Of a stretch of DNA of 64,000 nucleotides, positions 11,390 to 24,159 are shown piece by piece. Each line of letters opens with the position of its first letter. Position 1 is the stretch's first letter. The stretch is from Megachile rotundata (taxonomy: Eukaryota > Arthropoda > Insecta > Hymenoptera > Megachilidae). The notes under the pieces were generated by a model. The model did not search any database. It was not told where the DNA came from and worked only from the letters and a program-made list of their open reading frames with translations. The stretch is from NCBI RefSeq assembly GCF_050947335.1, contig NC_134991.1:4216001-4280000 (forward strand). The letters are read 5' to 3'. The translations under genes and the position numbers were made by a program.

Positions 11390-13084
11390 CTAGATACATA
11401 ACATTATTACTCGTAACAAGTTTTATTATTTTGTTCCCTGTTAAAACATCAAAATGTGTAATTTATTAGTGACAGAATTACAATTATAGGTTTTAATTTT
11501 AAAAATGGAAATGAACAAATTAACACATTGTTTACTGGTCACACGTTAACTCGTGCTATACTGCTCAAACGCTGTTACCGACTTAACTCGTGTTTACTTT
11601 TATATGTTATTAGTTAGTCCAACTGTTAAACCTCAGAGAAATATAGCATATTGTAAGAACTGAATTTAAATTTCTCCTTTATGTTTGAGAATTGTGTATT
11701 ATGTTTTTACAAAATCGTACATTTTTGGTTTCTTTATAACTGTATAAAATTTAAGTCAAATTAAATAAATTATGTTAGTTAAAGTTTACTAATGGCACTC
11801 CCTTTTTTGGGAAACTCCTACAAACTTCTTCTAACAACATGGGCAATTTCGAGAAAATGCATTGTTAAATTTCCATAAGGACTTAATACTAATACAAAAA
11901 AATGAATAAAAGATAATATAATATTGCAAATACTATATGAATCTGAGTTTAAGAAAAATGATATGTTATCGTAAATTTTCAATATTTTGTAACAATTTAA
12001 CAATGCAAATTCACAAGTTTCTTTTAACAAAAACTTGTAGGTAATTACAAAAGATAAGAAAAGTTTTCAACAGTGTGACAAAATATAAAAGTTTCATAAC
12101 ATATTATTTTATGTACCATATTCGCAATAGAACTGAACGAAGGGTGAATGATAGTATTCAAAACACTATCGTCTACACATTAATTTATAATTATAATGTC
12201 TCCTTAAGAATTTACAAATTTTTATATTTATAGAATAATTTATATACTATATTTATTATATTTACTATATTTACTTATAATTATATTTATTTATATTTAT
12301 AGTACATATTGAAACCCTATATTTTAAATAAAATGTAGTCTCAATACATCCTCAATTCATCATTTAAAATATGTCAAATATCTTTATATTATTTTATAAT
12401 TGTCGTTAAAGATATTTAAATTTGGCCCCAATGTGTTAAGTGCGTTTATGATCGATTATCATAAAAACACTTGTATAACACCAAAATATGTCTTTCGTAA
12501 CAATGTACTTTTATAATTTTTCAAGGTATTTCAGTCATTCGACAAAATTAATAAAACATTCATAAGGAATTATGTTTTGACTAAAAAATAGCAGACGTAT
12601 AAACTTTTGATACGAACTGTACGATAATGCTTTCACGAAACGTATAATTTATGTGTTTAAAATAGTGTGCGTTGGATGTCTCACCCTGTATATCCACCTT
12701 CAGAATACGTCAGTTTGAACGATTTTAAACCTGTCAAATGTCGACTCGGAGAGTGTTTAAATTTTGGGGGGAAGGAAACCCTGCTGATCTGAGGTGTTGG
12801 CCACACACTAGGATTCTCAAGATATTAATGATTCTAGTGCTGCATACCAAACGTATGCATGCATGTCGATTTTGATCGGGTGTCAAACTGCTTGTCAAAA
12901 TACGAAATCTGTGATCGAAAACTATTTTTATCGACGACTGTTTCGATACCATGCAAGAAATTCTTTTTATGGATTGTCATGGGCAAAGGAAATTTCTTAA
13001 AATACCGCGGAATCAATCTGCGTAAAAATAAATATGCAATTTTATTTTAAAAAAAGAGATAGAAATTTGGAAGACAGGTTTCTA

Positions 13085-13450
13085 CATTATTACAAAATTT
13101 TCAAATTTCTAAATTTCTAAATTTATAGATTTCCAAGTTTTCAAATTTCTAAACTTAAAAATATCAAATTAAGTCAAGTTTCCGAATTCGAATTTTTAAG
13201 TTCAAAAATTATGGATCTCCAAGTTTTCAAATTTCGAAATTACTAAATTACTAAAGACCTCGAATCTCCAACTTACCCATTTTCAAATTACTGAATTATC
13301 AAATTCCTAAATATCCGAATGTTCAAATTTTCAAATGAAAAAATTTCGAATTTATCAAATCTCCAAAACCCCAAACTCTTGAATCATGAAATTTCCAAAT
13401 TATCAATCTGTACATTCCTAAACTTGCAAGATTTCTGAACTCCACATTCG
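13085..13450. repeat. Degenerate A3T3 repeat island (pyrimidine strand on +)
   Basis: Dense TTTCTAAATTTCTAAA-type words, most regular in the first 80 bases and decaying rightward. Confidence 0.75.
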
Positions 13451-13782
13451 AGAAAAATTTTCTTCACCGATTATATTTGAATAAATGTATTTTAGTTTAA
13501 GTAAATCAGTTTCTTTATAATGTTCTACGTAAAAAGTATTAAAGCAATGTAAAAAAAAATTAAAAATTCAAGACCTTCCGTTTTTTCATTTATATCAAGA
13601 ATGGTTTATTAAAATATACAGTCTGAAAATCTGAATCTAACCTACAATTACACGTTTTGGCATAGAAAATGTTTAAATGCAATTTAACCTATTAAAAATA
13701 TTTATTAAAGTGTACAGATCTGATTCAATAAAATGGTGAAACTGTCAATATTTGAAAATTTCGCGAGGGAAGTTACAATCCC

Positions 13783-13955
13783 GAAGATGACGAACGTTCC
13801 GGATGCCAATCAAATATTAATGGTGAAAGTTTAAAGGCTGTAGTTGCAGCTGACCCATATCAAACTTGCAATGAAATTGCCGGAAATTAAATTCGTCAGC
13901 TGCAACTATATTTCGTCATTCAAAAAAGAAGCCATCAAAGGTTTGTATAAAAGAA
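13783..13955 (+). pseudogene. mariner transposase N-terminal fragment (helix-turn-helix region)
   Basis: Translation from 13783 gives EDDERSGCQ, then SLKAVVAADPYQTCNEIAG. After a +1 frame change near 13890 it gives KLNSSAATIFRH and KKKPSKV. This matches the order of the mariner transposase HTH domain (D.ERSGRP...ADP.QT..EIA..LN.S..TI.RHLK..GK.K, family knowledge). A stop codon and the frameshift show it is dead. No terminal repeats or catalytic D,D34D region were identified nearby, so it is an isolated remnant. Confidence 0.75.
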
Positions 13956-14459
13956 ATCACGTTGACTGTTTCCTTAAATGTTTCCGTTTTAAACGTTTCT
14001 TGTAAACACTGAAAGAGTGAACAGATATTCGAGAAAGTATTGTTATCATTTGAAAAATGAAAAGAGAAATTGTATCCAAGGAAAATCGTGTTTATTTTTA
14101 TATAATTATTTATTTAAATGATTGTTAAGAGCATGAAAACTTGATCATTTACAGTTAATTAATCATAAGGAGTAGCAATGGATCATTGAAAATAATTTCT
14201 GTTTCAATTAATTACTAAATTCAGTGAGTATCAAATAAATGAACTTGTTTGTCTAGCCTACGAATAGAATTTTTAAATTAAGTACAATATTATATATACA
14301 AAATTTATGAAATCTCATAGCATGGTTTTACATGTATTATTAAGAAATAAATAATGCAAAGGAAAAAAGTAATAACACTACTTATAACAGTAAGCTAGAT
14401 AAAGGGAAATGTTTATTTACTTTTTATTATATTTCTTATGTTTCGTCATTTGTCAAACC

Positions 14460-15215
14460 ATAACAAATGGCGATCAATTCGATCCGAGCGTTTGTTGTCT
14501 TACGTGTCGAAAGATCGGTAATTTTCGTAAACGGTCACGTGACATCTTCGTGCACTTCGTGTCTGCAAGGACCGCGACGTTAGTTTTTTATTATGCGTCG
14601 TAAGGGTAATGTATATTTTATCTTTAGTTAATATTGAAGTTTAATTGTGAAGTACATTGTGTCATTCCTTATCAAATCAACAGAGAAATACGGTCTCGAT
14701 TGATATCGATAATTCAGATCAGCAGTGTAGTTATGCAGAGCAGAATATCCATAAAAGGTTCATTGGCACGGAAGGTCGAACGTTTGGTGGAACGCGTAAG
14801 TGCGGTAGTGGCCGGTGGCGCTTAATGCACGTCGGTATTGTCGCTAATGCATTGGCCGCAAGAAGAAGATGAATGAGGAAGCTGGCGTAGCACGAATCCG
14901 ACGCGATTGTTGTTCGGGTGCATCAATCAGTCGCCAGTGCAATCTGTCGAGCACGACGCCTTTAAGGTGATTCTCGCTTGTCAGCGCATCTGTCGGCTGT
15001 AGGCTACGAAATATAGGACGACATGTTTGTTCCGTGACGATTTGTCGTGTACGGAGCGCGCGGATTTCTAATGGCGCTCGGCTTTACGCTCGTTCTGTTT
15101 CGATGTTACGCTCATGATTGAGCCAACGCGATGAAAAAACACAGTTGTCGGTACTTATACTATTTCCGAGAATGGCGGAGAGAATTTGACGCGCACACCA
15201 GACGCCAGTTCACGG
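14460..15215 (-). promoter_or_regulatory. CpG-rich block, candidate alternative cnc promoter/5' exon
   Basis: This block is clearly richer in G+C and CpG than its surroundings and has many unique-looking words. On the minus strand a good splice donor (CGACAC followed by GTAAGA) sits at 14504/14503. A non-coding first exon transcribed leftward would therefore splice to the cnc exon at 11389, whose ATG lies two codons in. Several short open frames cross it in other directions, but none has recognisable domains. Calling it a promoter is inference from composition and one splice site. An enhancer or an unrelated non-coding exon is equally possible. Confidence 0.3.
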
Positions 15216-17109
15216 TGCTTAAACAATTTCTCATGCTATTTGTGTAAGTTCTGGAGATCGCTGCTATGTCTATCAGCAGGTTGTTGCACTTTACGGGAAA
15301 TATCGTTTCTATTGATTTTCACATTTTCCAGGATCAGGATTTACATTTACGAACAATTTCTCTTTGACATATTTACTGCCACAGTGAACTAGTTGAATAT
15401 TTGATTAAATAATAATTTTAATATCGAAACTACTCAAGCGGTCAAGTTTTATAAGTTTCTTATTTTAATTTGCACAATTTGTCAATGTGGTTCTCTTGAA
15501 ATATACGTTGATTTTCATCAAAATAAAGAATCAATGTGTATATTGATTTATTTTTTATCGTTTGTTTAGTTATTATTTAATTTCATTTTTAATTTCGCAG
15601 TAAGCGTGCATTATTTATTGGTAGGATTAATGTTAACAAATGTAACCAAATATATTGTTATGTTTATAATTTATAGTTCTAAATAGTTAGATAAGCGAAT
15701 AAATTCTTAATAATATAGATGGTTCGTATGAAAATTTGAACAAAATCTATATACGACAATCAAAGTGTTAATAAGTTCTTTACAGAGCAATTTCGTATAT
15801 TGTACGAGTGATTTTTTCTATGTATTTCTTATCCGGTATATTATTTGACAATTTTTATCACAAGTAAAATATTTTGAATGACAACAGAAATCAAGCTATT
15901 CTACGTACGTGTAAGTATCCCCCGCATTAATTGGCGGTATACTATAAACGTACTTATTTGAATCCTATATGCAGTTAACCAAAAGCGTATTTTTACGCGA
16001 TGCACATAGAATGTGCTAAGCGTGAATATGCGTTACAAATGCAGAATACAAACTACAAATATCTACAATTTGAAGCATTTTGATATTTATTTAGTGTTTG
16101 ATGAATAAAAATTCAGAACGTTTTCAAAATTTAATATGGCGGATTAAAATTTCCTTCTTCGTAAAAGTTAATATTTAATTTTCTTTACGAATTAATTTAC
16201 AAACATGTACGGTACTAAGTTGCAATTAAAAATTATAATTATAAATTCAGTATATCGGAATAAATGTTGAAGCTCATGCAATGTAGCACCTGTCTGTTCT
16301 ACTATACATTAGAAAAATATACCATGCATATATTTAAAAGTGATTAATTCTAAGTTTACTAGACCAGGAATAATTAGTACATAGTATTGCTGGTCTAGTT
16401 AGGGTTATGCGGTGAATCGAGCCAAGGTAACTATTAATAAATAAAAGACTTCAACTTATCATTCAACTTAATGCAACTTATCATAGCAATTGGTATTATC
16501 ATGGTACTTGGTAAAAAAGTAGGACGCCTAATCTGCAGACATAATTGTAAGTTTAAGTCATAAAATAATTTACAATCGTTACGTTTATGCTGTTAGAAAT
16601 ACTGTGAACATTTACAAACTAATCCGACTATCATTACAGAATCATTAAAATTTCATGAGATTAACCGATAAATGCGTAATCTTATAATTTATAAACCATT
16701 GGTATATTTTTCGTTTGTAGGTATATAAGAATGGCAGCTCACATTCAGCAGCACTGAAGCTTTATCAGATGACAGCCCACGTTAAAAAGTAAAAAAATGT
16801 ATATCTACGATTTATAATGACTGAAATCCTGTTACACTTCCCAAACACGGTAATTGGTAGCGTCGACATCTTCAATTTTAAATATACAGAGACAATTTTT
16901 TGTATACTTTTTAATATGAGAAAGAAAGTTGAACTTAATTTTTACAAGTATCATTGTAAAACAATTATAAAAATTGTAAGTAAAAAAATATTATCAACTC
17001 ATGTTAATATTTGATCTGACACAATAATATTTTTTACAATTATAAATTGATTTTATACTTAATTATTATTAATAGAAATTATTTTTTCCGGGTCCTATAT
17101 CGTGGAATA
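15216..17109. other. Intronic AT-rich DNA, one hairpin
   Basis: No gene is seen. A short hairpin lies at 16359-16398: CTAGACCAG pairs with CTGGTCTAG, and the stem continues for four more pairs after one mismatch. About 90 bases near 15545-15630 resemble part of the dispersed repeat found at 20.0 and 34.4 kb. Confidence 0.5.
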
Positions 17110-17525
17110 ATGGCTTTTATTTTACGTTGACAAATTCAATGTCTTGAATATATGTACCGCCACCTGGTTGATAAAATTTGTCTTGCGATTTATAGTTAAA
17201 TGATTATATTCTTCTTCATTGATGCAATTTTGATTTCCATCTGATATGCCTATAATACTTGGTTTGATCTATTTTTTATAGTTGCTTATTTGCCGCCGTC
17301 AAAAATCCATTGTTTACTAAGGAGACATCCTTCATCATATTCATATTTTCCGATTTTTGTCCCGAGAACTTCAGCTATTACACTTTTTTCTTCGATTTGG
17401 ACTACGGTTTTGTCGTCCATAAAACACATACATATCTCTAGGCAAAAACGTATCCAGTTAATGACTGTTTTTGATGGCAGATCAAGTTCATTTTCTAGAA
17501 AAACTGGTTTGCGATTGAGCATTCA
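17110..17525 (-). pseudogene. Merlin/ISXO2-type transposase fragment
   Basis: The minus strand encodes 78 open residues including DLPSKTVINWIRFCLEIC, then VVQIEEKS, IGKYEYDEGCLLSKQWIF and DGG. After a stop, 17215-17130 gives YNHLTINRKTNFINQ and VHIQDIE. These follow the order of the ISXO2-like DDE domain of Merlin/IS1016 transposases: ...NTI.DW..FCREVC..., ...VEIDES..G..KY.RG...EGQWVFGG..., ...NHS.NFVDP.TGAHT..IE... (family knowledge). The first catalytic EIDES-like position reads QIEEK and extra residues are inserted, so the protein would be inactive. No terminal repeats were located. Confidence 0.7.
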
Positions 17526-17876
17526 GTATTATCCAATGAAACGACAGACATTTTGAACAGGAAGATACGATTATTCAACCCAAGAATTTCTTCTATTAAT
17601 CTTTAAATTGCACTGTACTTTATTCCGACTTTTAATCTTAAAGTGTTGAACAACATGAAAATATTAAGCTTATTGGTTAAATTTCTTTCTTGTGTTTAAT
17701 GGAATCTATAACACCGTACATTTTTTGTGCAATTAAGAAATCAATTAATTTATTATAATCATACGTATATTCAAAGAATCGTTTAACTTTATGTTCTTTT
17801 AATAAGAGACAATCATTGAAGCCAGAATATAATCAAATATGACTATAAATATCAGACTCTCGGGAAATGCATTACT

Positions 17877-17894
17877 CGTAGCTATATAGCTACG
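17877..17894. repeat. Perfect 18-base palindrome
   Basis: CGTAGCTATATAGCTACG is its own complement. It is followed directly by a second small inverted motif (TATTTAC...GTAAATA, 17895-17911). Function unknown; it may be chance in AT-rich DNA. Confidence 0.6.
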
Positions 17895-19375
17895 TATTTA
17901 CTATGTAAATACATAGTGTCACATAATAATTTAATCATAGTATTTATTTCGCTTTAATTTCGTAGAATTTCACGCTAGTTAAGATATTAATCTAATTTAA
18001 CGTAATTTAGTCCATAAATGAATAATGTAAAGTTATTAAGTTAGATTAACTTGAGTTAGGCTACATATGACAAATATGCGATCACGTTCGCACGAGGTAT
18101 AACTGTAACGTAAGACTCATCTGCAATTTTTTGCGAATATCTCGAAAACCACGGCCGATCGACGATAACATGTATAAAGAAAAGTTGTTCAGAATATTGA
18201 CCTTAACAACATATTTCAAGTTCATCAATATCGGTGAGGAACAGTTAAAGTTAATAATTACCACAAGAAATACAGGAATTTCATGATATCGATCTTAAAT
18301 AAATACCTGTTCATGTGCAGTAATGAAGAAATTAGTCAGCACTAACCACATTGCACAAAACGTCTCGAAGGACTGTCAAGAACTTTACCTTTGTCATCGA
18401 AAAAATGTAATCGAACCTTATTACTATACTTGCACATTATGTTACACGTTATGGTACATGCACGAATATTACAACAAAATAAAAAAAATTATCGTCGAGG
18501 TCAGATATTTCACAGATGAAATGTCTGATATATCGTTTTCATGTCAAGTCTTCTCTGTCATCAACGTATGTTAATAATTAATCTACGACGCTCATAATTT
18601 GTTCACAATTTTAAATTAACCTTATCGATAAAATTTTGATTTTCGACACGCATAAAATTTTGTTTATCAAAAAATTGCTGCAGATTAATTGTAGTAGCAT
18701 ATTTATGTAGGTGTTTATGAATAATTTGCAAACTGTACATAAATTTGTAGCAAACATTAACTAGTAAACATGTTTTAACACTTTCAGATCTAACTGTGTT
18801 TTAAAATACATCACTCAAAGAAGGGGCAATTTTTGAAACGCCGAAAAATCGCTCGAGCAAAAAGTACATAAGATAAGGAAGCAGAGGTGATATGAACCTA
18901 ATACGGTAAGTCACACTAAGCATTTAGTTGGTTCGAAAATATCTTTTATTCTTTCGTTTCATCAAGAAGCTGCATTTGTTATCTTGGGATTTAACATGTT
19001 AAACACGATATGTCGCCATATTACAAAAACTCACAGAAGACAAAGTTCATCAGTGTTAGTCCTTTCTTTGTTAATAACGAAGTTCTGAATATTCTTTCTC
19101 TAACAGCTTGTACACCGGCAAAAGTAGCACGTATACAGCGCACACGAATCTCGTAGTTTAGATGCAGAGATCTTGCTTCGTGTTAAGAAGCCGTCGGAAG
19201 CTTTATGAACCTGCGACGCTGCAAGTAAAGAGATCTGTGAACAGATGGTTGAAAAGAGCTGTCGAGAAGTCCTAGTTTCTAGTAAAATATTTCTCTTTCG
19301 TTCATCTACTCTGCATATTTCTTACTCTTTTCCTCTTTCTTCCTTTCGTACGGTTTTGTGACACGGTGCACTATT

Positions 19376-19804
19376 GACGTACCTACAATTTCTAGATTGC
19401 TACGCGTTAGATCACCACGTGTTGCATGGTGACGCCTTACATCAGCACATGTTAGATTTCCACGCATTAGGTATTTACATATTAAATTACCACGTGTTGT
19501 ATGGCTGCGCATTAGATCGAGACACGTTAGATTTCCACGCGCTAAATCACTACGAATTGTATGAATACACGTTAGATTTCCACGCGTTAGTATGGCTATG
19601 CGTTGGATTTACACGCATTAGATCACCACGTATTGTATGGCTATGTGTTAGGTCGTCACGTATTAGATCTCCACGTATTCGACCACGTGCTACGTGGTTA
19701 CAAGTTAGATATTCACACGTTAGATCGTCAGGTGTTATATGGCTATACGTCAAATCCCCACAATTTAGACATCTACGTGTTATATGAACACTGTATTTCC
19801 ACAT
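19376..19804 (-). repeat. 15-bp minisatellite, minus strand reads as pentapeptide repeats
   Basis: The + strand repeats degenerate 15-base units (CACGCGTTAGATCAC and variants) for about 400 bases, with a higher 45-base order in places. The minus strand is open over nearly the whole array with one frameshift near 19590. It reads as five-residue coils centred on Leu/Ile/Val: RGDLI, RDDLT, RGDLM, RGNLT, CLDLM, RGNLI, RGNLT, CADVR, RGDLT, RSNLE. That matches the A(D/N)LXX pattern of pentapeptide-repeat proteins. The plus strand is also open with a five-residue period, as expected of any stop-poor 15-base repeat, so a coding origin is not proved. No start, splice sites or flanking domain support a live gene. 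Confidence 0.6.
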
Positions 19805-19984
19805 TCACAGTGATTCTGATATTTAGAATGATAACTTTCATTGCGAAAAATTCAGCAATCTGCAACGCAAGGTTATTTCGTTTTATGGAATCTCCAAGAA
19901 TCGTGGTGTAAGGTCAACAGGTATTGCACAGCTTCAATAAGAACAATCCTACCTGACCGTGTTACTGAAAATACTTTTAACAGT

Positions 19985-20870
19985 AAAACTACTAACCAGT
20001 TGAAATGACCGGTTTTACGCTTCACAGTTTATATTATACAATATAATACTTTGTTGAGTTAAAGATTGATTTATTTTTCCATTTTATTTTCAATTTGAAA
20101 GTAAGTGTGCATTTAATGATGATATTTTTAGCGTTAAGGTGCTAGCCAAAACGATCGAGGCGCCCTCATAGAGTGCATGCGAATGGTGTGAACTCGTACA
20201 ATGTTCTCTGTCTATTTACTGTGTTTTTGGTTAGAGAGACAAGGACGGTAAATATGATTTTACCAAAAAACACGCATTACGCGAGCCAAAACGACTCTGC
20301 GAAGAAGTAATATTTCGACATGATTTCTTTTGCATACTACTCTCAGAAGTTTAATCTAGATCGGTCCGCGGGCCGATTTTGGAAAAATGGGACGTGAAAA
20401 ATTTTCTTCTATAAGAAATGTTAGTTTTCAGTGCATAAAATTGTTTTGGACAAAATTGCAAAATCGGCCCGCGGACCGACCTAGATTAAATTTCTGACAA
20501 TAGTATGCAAAAGAAATCATGTCGAAATATTACTTCTTCGCAGAGGCGTTTTGGTTCGCGTAATGCGTGTTTTTTCGTAACATCATATTTACCGTCCTTG
20601 TCTCTCTAACCAAAAACACAGTAAATAGACAGAGAACATTCGACGAACTTCACACCATTGGATTTAGTGAATTTCTATACTCTTTGAAATTAGACGAAAC
20701 GCTTAAACTAGATAAGTAATCATGCAAGTAGCCAGGTAATTACCTAGCGACATGTCAGTGACCAAGAGTGAGAAGATGAATTATCAAATCTTTTTTGATG
20801 TAACATAATTTATAATATAGACCACAGGTTTCAAGAGAATTCAAATTTTTATTAATAGAATATGCTAGTA
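19985..20870. repeat. Dispersed repeat copy A, interrupted by an insertion
   Basis: 19985-20133 and 20707-20870 match, in the same order, 34325-34665. The match is diverged, with shared blocks such as AAGTAGCCAGGTAA and TATCAAATCTTTTTTGATGT. The interval between the two halves (20138-20702) is absent from the other copy, which serves as an empty-site reference. Confidence 0.65.
20138..20702. mobile_element. 565-bp insertion with long inverted arms, TTAA-flanked
   Basis: TTAA stands at both borders (20134-20137 and 20703-20706). The related copy near 34.5 kb has a single TCAA there, so the interval behaves as an insertion with a 4-base TTAA duplication, the piggyBac-type target. Inside, 20182 to about 20390 and about 20460 to 20659 are close inverted arms around a short loop. 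The arms include a CGGTCCGCGGGCCG-like GC palindrome near the loop. The outer 40 bases at each end are not obvious inverted repeats, so the superfamily is uncertain. Confidence 0.65.
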
Positions 20871-22019
20871 AAGTTATACGGACAAAACTGGAACTGTATC
20901 TGATATCGATCAAAAAAGCAGTTGGTATTTAATATTTTTCTTATGACTTTCTAATGAGTTGATTGAAACTCTATGCTAAGACAATATTCGTTTTTATTTT
21001 TGCGAATAGAAAAATATTAATAATTTTTGACGGTAAAATCTTGGGACACTCCATGTGTACTGTAACGACTCTCAATTGGTGTGAGTAGAAATAACTATTT
21101 AATGCTTATTCTTATTATTTAATTAACCAAGTCATATCTAATTAAAACAAATGAAAATGTATTTAATTCAACGACAAATAAAGAAATATAAAAATTTGAT
21201 AACTTGGACAAATTTTTATTATGCATGATCAACTATTACTATTAATGTGTGTATAATTATTATTATTATACATAATACTCAATTACTACTATATTTATAC
21301 AATCAATAGTGTCCTAACACTTATATGTACATTACACAATATTTTCGAATAATTTCTGTACGATTTAAAATTTATATGTATACATATTATTCCATAACAG
21401 TTTACGTAATCAAGTGAATTCTTTATACATTATAGAAAATATGCGGCCAAATAATTTATCTTATAAAAATATACGTAAAATATTAAAATCTAATGAAATT
21501 AATATTTTAGTCACGTACTGATTTATTGTATGTTTTCCCTTTAAAGTTTCGATAAAAATTTTATTTTATAATGTAAATTAATTCCCTTAGGTACTAGCAT
21601 TACCTACAATTTATCATGTACTATTTCTTTCTTACCTGGCAAAGATTACATAACTCTTGTGTGGTAGGCGATCGTATTTGAAATCACCCCCGGACCTAAT
21701 GTCCCTTTTCATTCACGATCGCTTACCTACTTTTTACCCTGTCATATCCGTTCATGTTTTCGTACGTGACTGCCAATAAAGCTCGTTTCTGTCACGAAAG
21801 TTGTGAATCAAAATATTGAGGCACGGGAATTTTGATCTCTCACACTTTGCAGCCTATAAAAAAAATATTTTGTTTCCCATATATCCATCAGTCTCCTTCA
21901 TTTTTCGAACTGTTTGCATTCATTATACGCGTTCATATTTCGTCCATAACTCGATTGCAAATAAACAAAAAATACGTTAAGCTAAATGATTCTACTACTG
22001 GACATGTAAAAATGCGAAA

Positions 22020-22245
22020 ATTCAAGTTCCTTGTTCAAATATACAGTTGTTCTTTTTTTAAAACTTTATCTTCGTTTAGGTGTTCCCTTATAAATTCTTA
22101 AATTCTTTGTTCAAATATATAGTTGTCTTTTTTATAGATTTCATTTCTTTTATAAAGTTGTTCTTTTTTCATCTTTAACTTCACTTAGTTGTATTTTTAC
22201 ACATTATTAAATTCTTTGTGCACATATCTAGTTGTTCTTTTTTCA
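22020..22245. repeat. Short tandem repeats (TTGTTCAAATATATAGTTGTTC units)
   Basis: Three diverged copies of a unit of about 60-95 bases carry the words TTAAATTCTTTGT, ATAT(A/C)TAGTTGT and TTCTTTTTT. No coding role is seen. Downstream, 22250-22950 has higher GC and mixed sequence but no recognisable gene. Confidence 0.5.
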
Positions 22246-23024
22246 AAGCTGTTACAGATGTACACTTTATCTACAACTGATAGTTTCGAATTAGAATGTT
22301 AATTCGGACTCGGGAACGGTTGCGAGTAGACAGAAAATAATTGATAGATCGAAACCGTATTTCTACGGATAGCGTATCTGGAAAATATCTTTACACTTCT
22401 GCAGAATCTTGATGATTGCACAAACAGGTAAATTCGTTTCACACATCTTAGATAGCCCATACCAGCACGCATTATGCATTTCACAGTGCATAAGTCCAGC
22501 AGCTGCTTGGAACGGACTGTGATGTCCCGTCGCGTTTCTTGGTTCTCGGTGAAAATTGCTCGATCGTCTTGCATAGATACAAATGTGCGTCAAGAATATA
22601 CTAAAAACTGGAATTTTCTTGTAAAATCGTCGCGCCATACGAAAAACGTGAAAATAATTCGAACGGAATGGTTTTGTCGCCAAATGAATTCTTCGCTTTC
22701 TGAAAAAAAAACGGAAAATCAAGTCCGCTCTTTGATGTACCAAGTAAAAAGTGTTTGTTCAAGGTGCATTTGATTTAAAAAAACATTCGAAAGTCTTCGA
22801 ATCATCATTTTATCAATCATTAACTTCATGTGACCAAAGAAATCATAATGCACCTTTATTAAACACGTAGAGGTACTTGCTTCTTTTAAATCAGAACGGG
22901 ATTCTGGGATTGCGGCGACAGAATGTAAGGAAACGGTGCTATAAAACAAATTGCTTTATAAAAGACTGTGTCGCGTAGCAACATGTGTCAAATGTGGAGT
23001 TCCTGTCTTTATTGTAGATTGATA

Positions 23025-23960
23025 TTTGGGATTTTGTAAGTTTGGAAATTTGAAATTTTGTGGATCCGGAGATTTGGAATTATGGAAAGTAGGAAATTTG
23101 AAAATTTGAAAATTTGAAAATTTGAAAATTTTGGGTTTAATCGTTTGAACATTTCGAAATTTAGGCATTAATGAGTCTGAAAATTTTGGGATTTAGCGAT
23201 TTAGGAATTTTCAATATTGTAAAGTTGAAAATTTGAGAACTGAGAGATTTGTAAATTTGAGGATTTGGAAATTTGAGTAATTGGTGTTTGGAAATTGTAG
23301 CAATTTATGATTTAGGAGAATGCAAATTAGAAAATTCGGGAACATGAATATTGTGGAATTTCTGAATTAAGGGCATTTAGGGAATTTCTAAATGTGGAAA
23401 GAGGGTTCCGAGACTATGCCATTAAAAAGGATTTAAAAATTGAAAATTCAGAATTTTGAGAAATTAGTTACTACGAAATCTAGCAATTTTAGAATTTGAG
23501 AATTTGGAGATTTGAGAAGTTAGGAGGAAACGTAGAAATTTTTAAATTTCGAGTTTTGGGGATTTGAAAATCTCACAATTTGGTAATTTAACAATTTGGA
23601 GATTTAAAGATTAGGCGCATTTGAAATTTGGGGATTTAGAAATAAAAATATTTTTATATACTGGAATTTATAAATTTGTTGATTTAGATATTTTAAGATT
23701 TGAGGACAAGAAAATTATAGAATTTCGGAATTTTACGACTTGGAAATTAAAAAATTGAAACATTTAGTAAGCTAAACAAAATTTAAATTATTAATAAAAT
23801 TCAAGTATTTGCAAATTGTAAAATATTTGATAATTTGGGGACTTAAAACTTAGAGAATATACTGATTCGTGCATCTGAACATTTTGAAATTTAAAAATTT
23901 GCAGTTTGGTTGTAAGAAACCAAAATTTATAAATTCATAAACTTAAGAAATAAAAATTTG
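23025..23960. repeat. Long degenerate A3T3 repeat island (purine strand on +)
   Basis: More than 900 bases of GAAATTTGGAGATTTGG-like words with an 8-10 base period. It includes a locally clean 9-base run, (GAAAATTTG) about four times, at 23098-23130. Confidence 0.8.
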
Positions 23961-24159
23961 TTTCACTCTCCGTGATATCCTGTATGATCATCTCTCCTTG
24001 GATCACGTTCATAAAAGTTTCATTTCAGTAAATTTAATTTAATATTTATTCTATTACAAGGTCTTAAATGTCTGAAAAATGGCGCATTTCGTTTCACGAA
24101 GCAGCCTGTATATCGCTACGAATTAATTCCACGAATGTTCTAGATCTCATAATGAGATG

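Noticed and set aside
16359..16398. Short hairpin considered as a microRNA precursor
   Set aside because: Stem of about 14 pairs is too short for a miRNA precursor and no extended pairing was seen in the flanks.
19374..19787. 137-residue + strand frame over the 15-bp minisatellite
   Set aside because: Periodic only because the DNA is; the minus frame fits a known repeat pattern better and neither has gene signals.
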